Shown: piece after piece, positions 18,488 to 27,249 of the stretch
Numbering within the stretch: the first letter of the stretch is position 1
Layout: every line of letters begins with the position of its first letter
Notes under the pieces: model-generated
Seen by the model: the letters and a program-made list of their open reading frames with translations, nothing else
What the model was told of the DNA's origin: nothing
Databases searched by the model: none
Made by a program: the position numbers and the translations under genes
NCBI GenBank assembly: GCA_937928005.1
Contig: CALFVD010000013.1
Location: 45,665 to 109,664 of the forward strand
Direction: 5' to 3'
Length of the DNA: 64,000 nucleotides
Origin: an uncultured Neomegalonema sp.
Lineage (GTDB): Bacteria > Pseudomonadota > Alphaproteobacteria > Rhodobacterales > Rhodobacteraceae

Positions 18488-20296
18488 ATGACCGACCAGA
18501 CGCAAGACCCCGTGACATTTGTTGCGCTCGGTCAGGCCGATAGCACCCTTACACCAGCAAGCCTACAGGCGACAAAGACGTTGACGTATCGTCGGCTGAT
18601 TGCGCTTGGATTATGTGGTGCGACCTTGATTGCTGTGCTGGCCGGAGTGGCGCGGGTCTTCTCGGCAGGGGGGCTGGATGCTCTGGAATATGCGCTGCTT
18701 GCGTGCATTACACTGAGCGCGCCTTGGACGATACTTGGGTTCTGGAATTCGCTGTTGGGCCTATTCCTCGCCCGTCGTGGAGGGGGTGCATTGCCGTTTT
18801 CGGAGGCGATGGAGAGTAATGCGCCGATCCGGTCGCGGGTGGCCGTGGCGATGGCGGTACGAAACGAAGATCCGCAGCGGGCAATCGACCGGTTGCTTGC
18901 CACCCGGCGTAGCCTCGATCAAACGGGGCAGGGGCATCGCGTCGATCTGCATATTATCAGCGATACGAATGATGCGGATGTGGCGGCAGCAGAGGAGCGG
19001 TTGTTCGCGCTACACCGCGATGCACTCGATGGTTTGGGCGTTGCTGGCTATCGCCGTCGTACATCGAACGAAGGCTATAAGGCCGGGAATGTATGGCAAT
19101 TCCTGCATGATCAAGGCAGTCGCTACGACCTGTTCGTGCCCCTTGATGCCGATAGCCTGATGTCGGGTGAGGCGATCATGGATCTCGTGCGTATCGCGGA
19201 GGCGAACCCGCGCATTGGCATCGTGCAGAGCCTCGCGGTGGGCGCGCCCGCCGAAAGCCCGTTTGGACGTATTTTTCAGTTCGGGATGCGTCATGGGATG
19301 CGCGCCTTCACGCTGGGTAGTGCGTGGTGGCAGGGCGATTGCGGGCCGTTCTGGGGACATAATGCGGTGATCCGCGTGGCGGCGTTCAAGGCGCATTGCG
19401 AGCTGCCAAAGCTGGGTGGACGGCCTCCGCTGGGCGGCGATATTCTGTCTCACGACCAGGTCGAAGCGACATTGATGCGACGCGGTGGGTATGAGGTACG
19501 GGTAGTGCCGGTCGAGTGCGAAAGCTTTGAGGAAAACCCCGTCACCATCCTCGATTTCATGACCCGTGAGCAACGCTGGTGTAACGGAAACATGCAATAT
19601 TGGCGGTTGCTCGGAATGAAAGGGCTAACCCCGACGAGCCGGTTCCAGCTTTTTCAGGCCATCATGATGTATCTGAGCGCGCCCGCATGGATGATTCTGA
19701 CGGCGCTGGGCGCGGTAAAGGCGGTGATTGATCCGACGATGACCTTCAACGCGCCGCTTGCCCTTGGCCTGTTCGTGTTGATGGTCGGCATGAGCTTGAC
19801 GCCGAAGATCGTGGGCGCAATCCACGTTATGCTTCAGCCGGGCGGCATGGCTCGCTATGGCGGGGCAAGGCGGTTTGTTGTCGGGCTGGGGATCGAACTG
19901 GTGTTTTCGGTGCTGATGTCGCCGGTCGTGGCCGTGCATCTGACCGTCTTTCTGATCGGGTTGGCCTTTGGTCGCAAGGTTGGTTGGAATGGACAGGTTA
20001 GGGATGCCTACGGGCTGAACTGGTCGACAGCACTGCGCGCGCTCTGGCCGCAGATGGTGTTTGGCGTGACGGTTCTTGCGACGCTGACAATCCATACGCC
20101 CGCCGCTGTTATCTGGGTGTTGCCGGTGGTGCTGGGCCTGCTGTTGGCTGTGCCGTTTGCGGTGTTTACGGCATCGCCCGTTTTGGGGCGGGTGCTGGCG
20201 AAGCGGCGTATTTGTGCGATCCCGGAGGAATTCGAGACCCCGGCGATCCTCACGGATCTGGCTGAGCCGGTGCCTGTGCGTGACCTAGCCGCCTGA
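18488..20296 (+). CDS. opgH: Glucans biosynthesis glucosyltransferase OpgH
   Basis: An inner-membrane GT2 enzyme that makes the beta-glucan backbone of osmoregulated periplasmic glucans. About 602 aa from ATG 18488; the track start at 18389 would overlap the divergent dehydrogenase, and ATGs at 18449 and 18458 remain possible. Two N-terminal TM helices are followed by VAVAMAVRNEDPQRAIDRL, the UDP-binding PLDADSLMSG, and EQRWCNGNMQ (the QxxRW motif). Several C-terminal helices follow. No opgG is adjacent, but an OpgC-like gene lies 2.6 kb downstream. The stop overlaps the convergent yeeE stop by 12 bp. Confidence 0.92.
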   Translation: MTDQTQDPVTFVALGQADSTLTPASLQATKTLTYRRLIALGLCGATLIAVLAGVARVFSAGGLDALEYALLACITLSAPWTILGFWNSLLGLFLARRGGGALPFSEAMESNAPIRSRVAVAMAVRNEDPQRAIDRLLATRRSLDQTGQGHRVDLHIISDTNDADVAAAEERLFALHRDALDGLGVAGYRRRTSNEGYKAGNVWQFLHDQGSRYDLFVPLDADSLMSGEAIMDLVRIAEANPRIGIVQSLAVGAPAESPFGRIFQFGMRHGMRAFTLGSAWWQGDCGPFWGHNAVIRVAAFKAHCELPKLGGRPPLGGDILSHDQVEATLMRRGGYEVRVVPVECESFEENPVTILDFMTREQRWCNGNMQYWRLLGMKGLTPTSRFQLFQAIMMYLSAPAWMILTALGAVKAVIDPTMTFNAPLALGLFVLMVGMSLTPKIVGAIHVMLQPGGMARYGGARRFVVGLGIELVFSVLMSPVVAVHLTVFLIGLAFGRKVGWNGQVRDAYGLNWSTALRALWPQMVFGVTVLATLTIHTPAAVIWVLPVVLGLLLAVPFAVFTASPVLGRVLAKRRICAIPEEFETPAILTDLAEPVPVRDLAA

Positions 20297-21430
20297 CGCG
20301 GGGCGGGGGTCCATGCCGATACGTTCGCGCATCCATATCCCGGCCATGCTGCCCGTCCAGCCCCAGAGCAACCACCACCAGCCATGCAGGCTGCCCGATG
20401 CAATTCCGCCCACTAATCCGCCGATATTGCAGCCATAGGCGAGGCGCGCGCCGTAACCCATCAGGATACCGCCTACGACCGCCGTTGCCACGTCTCGCGC
20501 GCTCAACCGCGCCGTAGGGGCGAACCTTCCGGCTAACCCCGCCGCGACCAATGCACCGAGCATGACGCCGAAATTCATCACAGAAGTCGAGTGATCAAAG
20601 ACTGAGCGCGCGACAGCCTTGTCGCTCCAACCATTCCACGCCTGAATTGGCACACCGAGGCCGTCGAGTGCCTTGACTCCCCAAAGTGGAAAGGCGGATG
20701 TCACACCCCAAGGACGGCCCAGCACGGCAAAAGTTGCCAGAACGACCGCCGCCAGCGCCATTGCGCCGAGCATCAGTGACCACCGACCGCGCAGGACGGA
20801 CTCGGTTGCCGTAAACCGCTCGATATCGCCGCATCGTCGCCGTTCGCGCCATGAAACAAGTATCCATAGCGCAGTGAGCGCCGTTAGCGAGACGATGATT
20901 GCCATTCCTGTGCCGAGTTCGCGTATGGCCGATACGCCGCTAATCCGAGGCAAGCCCTGCCATGCCGATGCGGTCCCTGTCCATAAAACCGACCCCGCGA
21001 CGAAGGCCGTCAGCGTCAGCACCATGCGTGTTGAGCCGCCGCCAACGGTGAATAGCGTGCCGGAGCCACATCCGCCGCCAAGCTGCATTCCAAAGCCGAA
21101 TATCGTCGCCCCTATGGCCGAGGCAACACCGACGGGAAACACCCAGCCATTCGCCTTTACGCCAATTATTTCGCCATGTGCAATCAGCGGGTAGGCCAGT
21201 ACGACCAATAGGGCGAGCAGTAGAATCTGTGCCCGCAAGCCCGCGCCGCGCCCCTCTCGCACAAAGCGCCGCCATGCACCCGTGAAGCCAAAAGCGGCAT
21301 GGTATAGCGAAACCCCAGCGACCCCACCGATCAATGCTGCAAGCGCGAATTTTGTTCCGCCATACCCGTATGAGGCGATCATTACAGCTCCTAAGCCGAT
21401 TAAACCGCCCGCCACCACGATTTTTTGCAT
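20285..21430 (-). CDS. YeeE/YedE family (thiosulfate-type) transporter
   Basis: An integral membrane protein of 381 aa with about nine to ten helices. It contains the two Cys-Gly signatures of the family: FGMQLGGGCGSGTLFTVGGGS in the first half and GYGARLAYGCNIGGLVGGIASGS in the second half. YeeE homologues import thiosulfate by passing it along conserved cysteines. ATG 21430 is preceded by GGAG at a good distance. A SoxYZ-like protein lies 3 kb away, but there is no other Sox gene here. Confidence 0.85.
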   Translation of the reverse strand: MQKIVVAGGLIGLGAVMIASYGYGGTKFALAALIGGVAGVSLYHAAFGFTGAWRRFVREGRGAGLRAQILLLALLVVLAYPLIAHGEIIGVKANGWVFPVGVASAIGATIFGFGMQLGGGCGSGTLFTVGGGSTRMVLTLTAFVAGSVLWTGTASAWQGLPRISGVSAIRELGTGMAIIVSLTALTALWILVSWRERRRCGDIERFTATESVLRGRWSLMLGAMALAAVVLATFAVLGRPWGVTSAFPLWGVKALDGLGVPIQAWNGWSDKAVARSVFDHSTSVMNFGVMLGALVAAGLAGRFAPTARLSARDVATAVVGGILMGYGARLAYGCNIGGLVGGIASGSLHGWWWLLWGWTGSMAGIWMRERIGMDPRPASGG

Positions 21431-21548
21431 CGCTTTCTCCAAATGTTTCGGGATTTCGCCCTATTTTCACGCGATTGGGAAGACACATTTGGGGCAAACG
21501 TTGCGAATTGCCCTATAGTAATAGCTAGCATCTTATAACGGAGGGGTC

Positions 21549-22901
21549 ATGGCCCACACTGACGCATTCGGATACGATCTGACGACTGACAGTCCCGATG
21601 CCGTAGTGGCGTGGGACAAAACAGTTTCCGCTTTCTTTGCCCATGCCGCCGCGACCCCGAACCATCTCGCCGATACGCTAACGGCGGATGCGGATTTTGC
21701 GATGGCGCATCTGGCGAAGGGGTTCTTCATGCTGCTGCTGGGGCGGCGTGAATTGGTCGATACTGCCCGTGATGCCCATGCTACCGCCGCTGGAATTATC
21801 GCCAATGGGGGGACGGCGCGGGAGCGGGGCTATATGGAGGCGCTGGCCCTGTATCTGGCGGGTGATATGCGCGCTGCCGCCGAGCGACTTGATGCGGTGT
21901 TGCGCAGTTTTCCCCGTGATGGTTTCGCGCTGAAATTGGGCCAGTCGATCCGTTTCGTGATGGGCGATAGTGTGGGGATGCGCCGCTCCATCGAGGCGGT
22001 GCATGATGCCTATGGCGCGGACCATCCCGCCGTCGCTTATGTGAACGGCTGCTACGCCTTCACGCTAGAGGAAACCGGCGATTACCGGGCGGCGGAAGCG
22101 CGGGGGCGTGATGCTGTGTTGCGCGCCGCCGATGATGCTTGGGGCGTCCATGCCGTCGCGCATGTTTTCGATATGACGAACCGGGCGCGCGAGGGCGTGA
22201 CATGGCTCGCCAATCAGCCGGAGACATGGGCGCATTGTAACAATTTTCGCTACCATGTGTGGTGGCATCTGGCGTTGTTTCATCTCGACCGGGGCGACCA
22301 TGCCGAGGTGCTGCGCCTCTATGACACCGAAATCCGGGCCGAACATACGGATGATTATCGCGATATCTCCAACGCTGCCTCGCTGCTCGTTCGGCTTGAA
22401 CTTGACGGAGCCGATGTAGGGGAACGGTGGCAGGAACTCGCCGATCTGTGTGCGGAGCGAACCGATGATGGCTGTGTCGTTTTTGCCGACCTGCATTATG
22501 TGCTTGCACTGGGACAGGGTGATGCGCATGGGCAGGCGTGCAAACTGCTCCAGTCGATGAAGAAGAATGCGATGCTCGATACGACGATGGGCGCTGTGGC
22601 CGCCGATGCGGGGGTTGATGCTGCGACCGGGTTAATCCGTTTTGCCCATGGGGATTATGCCGCCGCGCATACTGCGCTTGCCGCTGCACGACCGAAGATG
22701 CAGGCCGTGGGGGGCAGCCATGCGCAGCGTGACGTGTTCGAGCGGCTGACCATCGATGCGGCCCTGCGCGCAGGGAAACTGGGCGAGGCCCGCGCTTTGC
22801 TGGATGACCGAACCCGCGCGCGTGGGGCGCTCGACGGCTATGCGGAAAGGCGGCTATCGCGGATTGGTAGTTTTGAATCTGAGATGGCAGCGAACCTGTG
22901 A
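21549..22901 (+). CDS. TPR protein, TTC38-like family
   Basis: A 450-aa cytosolic helical protein. FGYDLTTDSPDAVVAWDKTVSA, DFAMAHLAKGFFMLLLGR, GDYRAAEARGRDAVLRAADDAWGVHAVAHVFDM and HVWWHLALFHLDRGDHAEVLRLYD match the tetratricopeptide repeat protein 38 family. The biochemical role is not known. It overlaps the OpgC-like gene by 4 bp (GTGA), so the two are translated together. Confidence 0.82.
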   Translation: MAHTDAFGYDLTTDSPDAVVAWDKTVSAFFAHAAATPNHLADTLTADADFAMAHLAKGFFMLLLGRRELVDTARDAHATAAGIIANGGTARERGYMEALALYLAGDMRAAAERLDAVLRSFPRDGFALKLGQSIRFVMGDSVGMRRSIEAVHDAYGADHPAVAYVNGCYAFTLEETGDYRAAEARGRDAVLRAADDAWGVHAVAHVFDMTNRAREGVTWLANQPETWAHCNNFRYHVWWHLALFHLDRGDHAEVLRLYDTEIRAEHTDDYRDISNAASLLVRLELDGADVGERWQELADLCAERTDDGCVVFADLHYVLALGQGDAHGQACKLLQSMKKNAMLDTTMGAVAADAGVDAATGLIRFAHGDYAAAHTALAAARPKMQAVGGSHAQRDVFERLTIDAALRAGKLGEARALLDDRTRARGALDGYAERRLSRIGSFESEMAANL

Positions 22902-24142
22902 CACCTGCCGAAGCGGCGAAGCTACGTGAGGCAAAGCGTGATCCGCGTCTTGATTTCTTTCGCGGTTTGGGGATGTTTATCATCCTGATCGCGCATGTGC
23001 CGTGGAATACGTGGAATAACTGGATTCCTGCGCGGTTTGGCTATTCCGACGCGACCGAAATCTTCGTTTTTTGCTCCGGCGCGGCCTCGGCCATCGCGTT
23101 TTACAAGGTGTTCGAGGCGCGGGGGTGGTGGATCGGTACGGCGCGCGTGGCTTTTCGGATATGGCAACTTTACTGGTGCCATATCGCCGTGTTTTTCACG
23201 GTTCTAGTGACGCTGATGATGGTTATGCGGTGGTTGCCGAACCCGGAACGCGATTACGTGACGGTGTTGAATCTCACCCGTTTCGTGAACAATCCCGAAG
23301 GCTTTCTGCCGCCGCTGTTCTGGCTTGGCTATGTGCCGAACTATTTCGATATCCTCGTGATGTACATGGTGATTTTGGCGCTGATGCCGGTGGTCGTATG
23401 GCTGGCCGGGTTTCGCAAGCCGGGCGCGCGGCCATGGCTGGCGATTGGGTTTTGCGTGGCGCTCTGGGCGCTGGCCGGGCAGCCTTGGTTGGCGGTATTG
23501 GACGTGCCGGTCTTTACCGGATTAAACCTTCCCGCCGAGCCGGTTGGCAGGGACAGGACGTGGTTTTTCAACCCGTTTTGCTGGCAACTCATTTTCTTCA
23601 CCGGTTTTGCGCTGTCATTGGGATGGTTGCCTACGCCGCCCGTAAAATGGTGGTTGATCCTGATCTGTCTTGCGGTGGTTCTCGTCTCAATCCCGCTGGA
23701 CCCGGACGGTGTACCCGCGCGGCGGTTCTTTGCGGCACGGCCTGAGCTTGCGCCGATATGGGATCAGATACGCGCGTTTCAGGCGTCGGTTGGCCCGCTG
23801 CAATCGAAGACATTCTTCGGGTTGTTCCGCTACCTGCATTTCCTCGCACTGGCCTATCTGGTCTGGGTTGCGGCGGGGGAGAATGGGCGGCGATTGCCGC
23901 GTACCGGCCTGCTTGGTGGATTGGTTACAGTGATCCGGCGGGTGGGGCAGCAGGCGTTGGCGGTCTTTATCTTCAGCCTCGTGATCGCGCGGTTGCTGGG
24001 CGTTGTGATCCATGAATTTGACAAGGATATCTGGGTGGTTGCGCTGGTGAACCTAAGCGGTTTTGCGATGCTGATCGGCGTCGCCTATACGGCCCGTTGG
24101 TTCAAGGGCAATCCATGGCGGGTGACGCCGAAAGCGGCCTGA
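22898..24142 (+). CDS. OpgC-like membrane acyltransferase
   Basis: A 414-aa polytopic protein that starts at GTG 22898 within the stop of the preceding gene. RLDFFRGLGMFIILIAHVPWNTW and FGYSDATEIFVFCSGAASA are the N-terminal signature of OpgC, which succinylates periplasmic glucans. About ten TM helices follow. With opgH 2.6 kb upstream, a role in modifying osmoregulated glucans is likely. Confidence 0.88.
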   Translation: MTPAEAAKLREAKRDPRLDFFRGLGMFIILIAHVPWNTWNNWIPARFGYSDATEIFVFCSGAASAIAFYKVFEARGWWIGTARVAFRIWQLYWCHIAVFFTVLVTLMMVMRWLPNPERDYVTVLNLTRFVNNPEGFLPPLFWLGYVPNYFDILVMYMVILALMPVVVWLAGFRKPGARPWLAIGFCVALWALAGQPWLAVLDVPVFTGLNLPAEPVGRDRTWFFNPFCWQLIFFTGFALSLGWLPTPPVKWWLILICLAVVLVSIPLDPDGVPARRFFAARPELAPIWDQIRAFQASVGPLQSKTFFGLFRYLHFLALAYLVWVAAGENGRRLPRTGLLGGLVTVIRRVGQQALAVFIFSLVIARLLGVVIHEFDKDIWVVALVNLSGFAMLIGVAYTARWFKGNPWRVTPKAA

Positions 24143-24208
24143 ATTTTCCTGTCCTAACGGCAGGTAATGCGCTATCATGCCGCATCCGTAAATCTGCCGG
24201 AGACAGTC

Positions 24209-25045
24209 ATGCGCGCTAAGACCCTTTCGATTGCCGTTGCTCTTGCCCTTCTTGGAACGTCCGCATTTGCGGCGGGATCTATCGGTCCCTCCGCTGGAAT
24301 GGAGACCGATAGTTGGGCAGATTTGCGCGATGAGGTCTATGGCGAACGGGCCATTGAGGATGCACCCGCCGGGGTTGTGACGCTCGACGTGCCGTATCGT
24401 GCCACCGATGATCGGCGGGTGCCGGTCAGTGCATCGGCGCAGTTTGACGATGGGCGCATGGTGAAATCGCTGACACTGATCATTGATGAGAACCCGGTGC
24501 CGATTTCGGCGGCGTTCGATATGGTCGCGCCGCGTGAGGCGTTTTCGACTACCGTGGCGATGCGGCTGAATGGGCCGTCAAACGTGCGCGCCTTGGTGGA
24601 GGCGAGCGATGGGACGCTCTACATGACCAGCGCGTTTATCAAGACATCTGGCCTTGGTGCCTGTGCCGCGCCGCCCATTACTGGGGTCGAGGAGGCGTTG
24701 GCATCGCTAGGCGAGATGGACCTGAGAGGCGTAGGCAGCGGCAGCGCGCTTGATCGGGTCAAGGCGGCGGGGTCTGGCGAGGCGACTCTTGATATCCTGC
24801 ATCCGCAACATTCGGGAATGCAGATGGATCAGATTTCGCTGCTTTACATCCCCGCCCGGTATATCGAGACGGTCGAGGCATGGGGCGATGATGAGAAGCT
24901 GTTCACAATGACCGGGTCGATCTCGCTGAGCGAAGACCCATCCATCGCGTTTTCCTCGCCGGATGGTGCGAACGAAATGCGTATTCGCATGACCGATACG
25001 GATGAAGCGGTGTTCGAGAAGCGGTTCCCGATGGGCGGCGCGTAA
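24209..25045 (+). CDS. Quinoprotein dehydrogenase-associated SoxYZ-like carrier
   Basis: A 278-aa exported protein with a signal peptide (TLSIAVALALLGTSAFAA). The first half is SoxY-like (SWADLRDEVYGERAIEDAPAGV) with cysteine in TSGLGACAAPP, and the second half is SoxZ-like (HPQHSGMQMDQ, YIPARYIETVEAW). This fused type occurs next to PQQ-dependent alcohol dehydrogenases. Its exact job is unsettled. It is convergent with the xox gene set, with 4 bp between the stops. Confidence 0.85.
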   Translation: MRAKTLSIAVALALLGTSAFAAGSIGPSAGMETDSWADLRDEVYGERAIEDAPAGVVTLDVPYRATDDRRVPVSASAQFDDGRMVKSLTLIIDENPVPISAAFDMVAPREAFSTTVAMRLNGPSNVRALVEASDGTLYMTSAFIKTSGLGACAAPPITGVEEALASLGEMDLRGVGSGSALDRVKAAGSGEATLDILHPQHSGMQMDQISLLYIPARYIETVEAWGDDEKLFTMTGSISLSEDPSIAFSSPDGANEMRIRMTDTDEAVFEKRFPMGGA

Positions 25046-25049
25046 CGCT

Positions 25050-25589
25050 TTACTTTGCCCGCTCGACCTTTTCGAGCGGGTAGTCCTGAAAATCCCAACC
25101 ATCGGTGCCGAGCGGATACCAGAAGACGCGGGTGTAGCCGTATTCTTCACGGACGCGCTTGGCCGCATTCCATGACATCCAGCATTCTTCGAGGCAGAAG
25201 ATCAGGACGGGTGCGTTCTTGTCGTCTTTGGTCGCCGCCTTGAGGTGATCGCGGAAATAGGTATCCGTCACATCCGCTAGCCGTCCATAACCGACATTGG
25301 GTAGCCAGATGGCCCCCGGAATACTACGGCGGGGTTTCTCGCGGTAGATCGTGCCTTCAGGTAGTTTTGGCTTGGGTGGGCGAGGCAACACGTCGATGAA
25401 GACGACCGCGCCAGTCTTCCATAGGGCGTAAGCCGCATCGTCATCGACGACCGTTACGCCTTCTAGTGTTTCGGGCACAGGAGCGCGGTAATGGTCTTGG
25501 CGATATTCAGCGGGTTCGGCCTCCTGCGCACCCGCATATCCATAGGCCGCGCCGGTCATCGCAAGGGCGAAGAGGAAGGCGCGGCCCAT
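25050..25589 (-). CDS. PQQ-dependent catabolism-associated CxxxCW protein (rhodanese-like)
   Basis: A 179-aa exported protein with a signal peptide (AFLFALAMTGAAYGYAGAQ) and a rhodanese-like fold. The defining segment is LIFCLEECWMSWNAAKR, the Cys-x3-Cys-Trp motif. It is found with PQQ-dependent methanol/ethanol oxidation genes. I start it at ATG 25589 (GGAGG upstream), one base after the xoxJ stop. A hairpin (CCCGCTCGA / TTCGAGCGGG, 25059-25080) overlaps the last codons and may end transcription. Confidence 0.85.
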   Translation of the reverse strand: MGRAFLFALAMTGAAYGYAGAQEAEPAEYRQDHYRAPVPETLEGVTVVDDDAAYALWKTGAVVFIDVLPRPPKPKLPEGTIYREKPRRSIPGAIWLPNVGYGRLADVTDTYFRDHLKAATKDDKNAPVLIFCLEECWMSWNAAKRVREEYGYTRVFWYPLGTDGWDFQDYPLEKVERAK

Positions 25590-25590
25590 G

Positions 25591-26424
25591 CTATTGCGCC
25601 TCCGCCGTAAGCGGTTCGCCATATTCATCAACCAATGGCACGCCGTATTCGCGCAGGATCGCGTCGATCTCATCCTGATTGCGCCGGATCAGGGAGTTTA
25701 GCTTGCGCTTCCAAACCAACTCACCCTGTCGTACGCCCATGGTGATGCGGTAGAAGAGCTTGGGTACGTTTTTTTCGGCGGTGAGGGGGATGACCTTCAT
25801 CTCGCGCCCGCCCTGTGTGGCGAGGTAGCCGCCGACCGGCCCCCACATGAGCGCGCCATCGGTCTCGCCCGCGCGCAGGTCGGCAAGCATGTCACCGGCG
25901 GGGTTCTCGACGCGGCGATCAACCATCAAATTATAGGGTTTTGCCTTGCCGATCAGGCCGTTCTTGGCCGCATGGGTCGCCACCGGACTGCCCGCGACAA
26001 CGCCAAGACGGGCATCTTTCAGGGCGGGGTCGGCGAGTGTTTTCACATCGGCCAACGGACCTTTAGGGTCAACGATTAAGACGTGTGTTGAGACGTAATA
26101 ATGATTGCTGTTGAGCACCAGTTCGTGCCCTTGGGCGTAACCGATCACTACGTCGCAGCGGTTCTCGCGCAGGGTACGGCGGATGAAGCCAGTCGCCATG
26201 GGGAACCATGTGTATTGCAGCGGCAGGCCCAGCTTATCGGCAAACAGTTCTGCGATTTTGTTTTCGTAGCCTTCGCCCGCCTTGTTTGAGAAAGGCATGT
26301 TCGCCGGGTCGGCGCAGACGCGCAGCGCCGATTTTGAAACGAGGTCAGAGGTTTGCGCCTGTGCGCCATGGGTTAGGAGCGCCGCAAGCAGCAGCGCCCC
26401 CCCGATGAGTGTTGAACGGATCAT
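25591..26424 (-). CDS. xoxJ: XoxJ/MxaJ-like periplasmic binding protein
   Basis: A 277-aa family-3 solute-binding-like protein with a signal peptide (STLIGGALLLAALLTHGAQAQ). SALRVCADPANMPFSNKAGEGYENKIAEL is the MxaJ-type start, and CDVVIGYAQGHELVLNSNHYY the mid-domain. XoxJ is needed for maturation or activation of XoxF-type methanol dehydrogenase. The ORF in the track starts upstream at 26520, inside xoxG; I place the start at ATG 26424, 4 bp after the xoxG stop. It follows the order xoxF-xoxG-xoxJ. Confidence 0.88.
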   Translation of the reverse strand: MIRSTLIGGALLLAALLTHGAQAQTSDLVSKSALRVCADPANMPFSNKAGEGYENKIAELFADKLGLPLQYTWFPMATGFIRRTLRENRCDVVIGYAQGHELVLNSNHYYVSTHVLIVDPKGPLADVKTLADPALKDARLGVVAGSPVATHAAKNGLIGKAKPYNLMVDRRVENPAGDMLADLRAGETDGALMWGPVGGYLATQGGREMKVIPLTAEKNVPKLFYRITMGVRQGELVWKRKLNSLIRRNQDEIDAILREYGVPLVDEYGEPLTAEAQ

Positions 26425-26428
26425 CCGA

Positions 26429-27142
26429 TCATCCCATACATGCGTTTTCATTCTCGCGATATGCGTCGGTCTTCTTTTCCTTCTTGGGTGGGCGCCCTCG
26501 ACCAACGGCTTCGGTCCCACGCGCTTTTAAGTAGACATAGATATCATCGACATAGCACATGACGTTCTTGTTATCGCCAAAGGCGGGCATGACGCTGTTG
26601 GTATCGGCGCCGATATGTTTGCGCCCGTTCACAATCACATCGACGAAGTCGTAGTAATCCATATCCAGCGCGGATTTCTTGAGGGCGGGGGCATAGGTCG
26701 AGCCTTCACCATCTGGACCGTGACAGACATGGCATTCGGAATGGTAGCGCCGGAAACCGGAGAAAGCGTACCAGTCGATCGTGCCATCGGCGGAGACTTT
26801 GTAGGTGGGGACATCGTCTTCGGTGAAATACTTGCCGTCTTCCTCGTAGGATACTTTGATATTGTCGGGTGCGTCGCCCTCGGATTCTGCCGCTTCGGCG
26901 GTTTCTTCTGGTTCTTCGCTGGCTTCAGGCTTTGCCGCTGCTGCGGCGAGCTTCTCCGCCTCGGCTTTTGCGGCCTCAAGCATCGTTTGGGCTTCCGCCG
27001 CCATGGCATCGGCCTTGGCACGCATCTCCGCCGCTTGTTCCATCATAGCTTCGGCTTTTGCAATCGCCTCGTTCGCCATGGCGGCGATGGGGGCCGTGGC
27101 CAGCATTAATGCAGCCGTCGCACTCCATAGAACTCGTTTCAT
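26429..27142 (-). CDS. xoxG: XoxG-type cytochrome c with Ala-rich N-terminal extension
   Basis: A 237-aa exported cytochrome that accepts electrons from XoxF. ATG 27142 has GGAGG 7 bases upstream. After the signal peptide (ATAALMLATAPIAAMA) comes an Ala/Glu/Lys-rich stretch of about 75 residues with heptad-like pattern (EQAAEMRAKADAMAAEAQTM), then an acidic linker, then the methanol-related cytochrome core. The heme site is ECHVCHGPDGEGS and the likely Met ligand is in SVMPAFGDN. The helical extension is not part of the usual core and is unusual. Confidence 0.85.
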   Translation of the reverse strand: MKRVLWSATAALMLATAPIAAMANEAIAKAEAMMEQAAEMRAKADAMAAEAQTMLEAAKAEAEKLAAAAAKPEASEEPEETAEAAESEGDAPDNIKVSYEEDGKYFTEDDVPTYKVSADGTIDWYAFSGFRRYHSECHVCHGPDGEGSTYAPALKKSALDMDYYDFVDVIVNGRKHIGADTNSVMPAFGDNKNVMCYVDDIYVYLKARGTEAVGRGRPPKKEKKTDAYRENENACMG

Positions 27143-27182
27143 TAGTCGTCCTCCCTGTCCCGTTATACCGGGCATCTTGTCG

Positions 27183-27220
27183 AAAAAAGGCCCGGCGAAG
27201 GATTCCTCCATCGCCGGGCC
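27183..27220 (-). terminator. Rho-independent terminator after xoxF
   Basis: On the minus strand the perfect 10-bp stem GGCCCGGCGA / TCGCCGGGCC with a 12-base loop is followed by six T residues. It lies 30 bp after the xoxF stop and before xoxG, so xoxG and later genes would be transcribed by readthrough or from their own promoter. Confidence 0.9.
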
Positions 27221-27249
27221 TCCGCAGTCAGATCATGCGAGCCAAAGTC

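Noticed and set aside
20285-20296. Overlapping stops of opgH and yeeE as a frameshift sign
   Set aside because: Both proteins are of plausible length with normal C-termini; a 12-bp convergent overlap is common.
22060-22983. 307-aa minus-strand ORF
   Set aside because: It covers the TTC38-like and OpgC-like genes in antisense and is Arg/His/Pro-rich with no fold.
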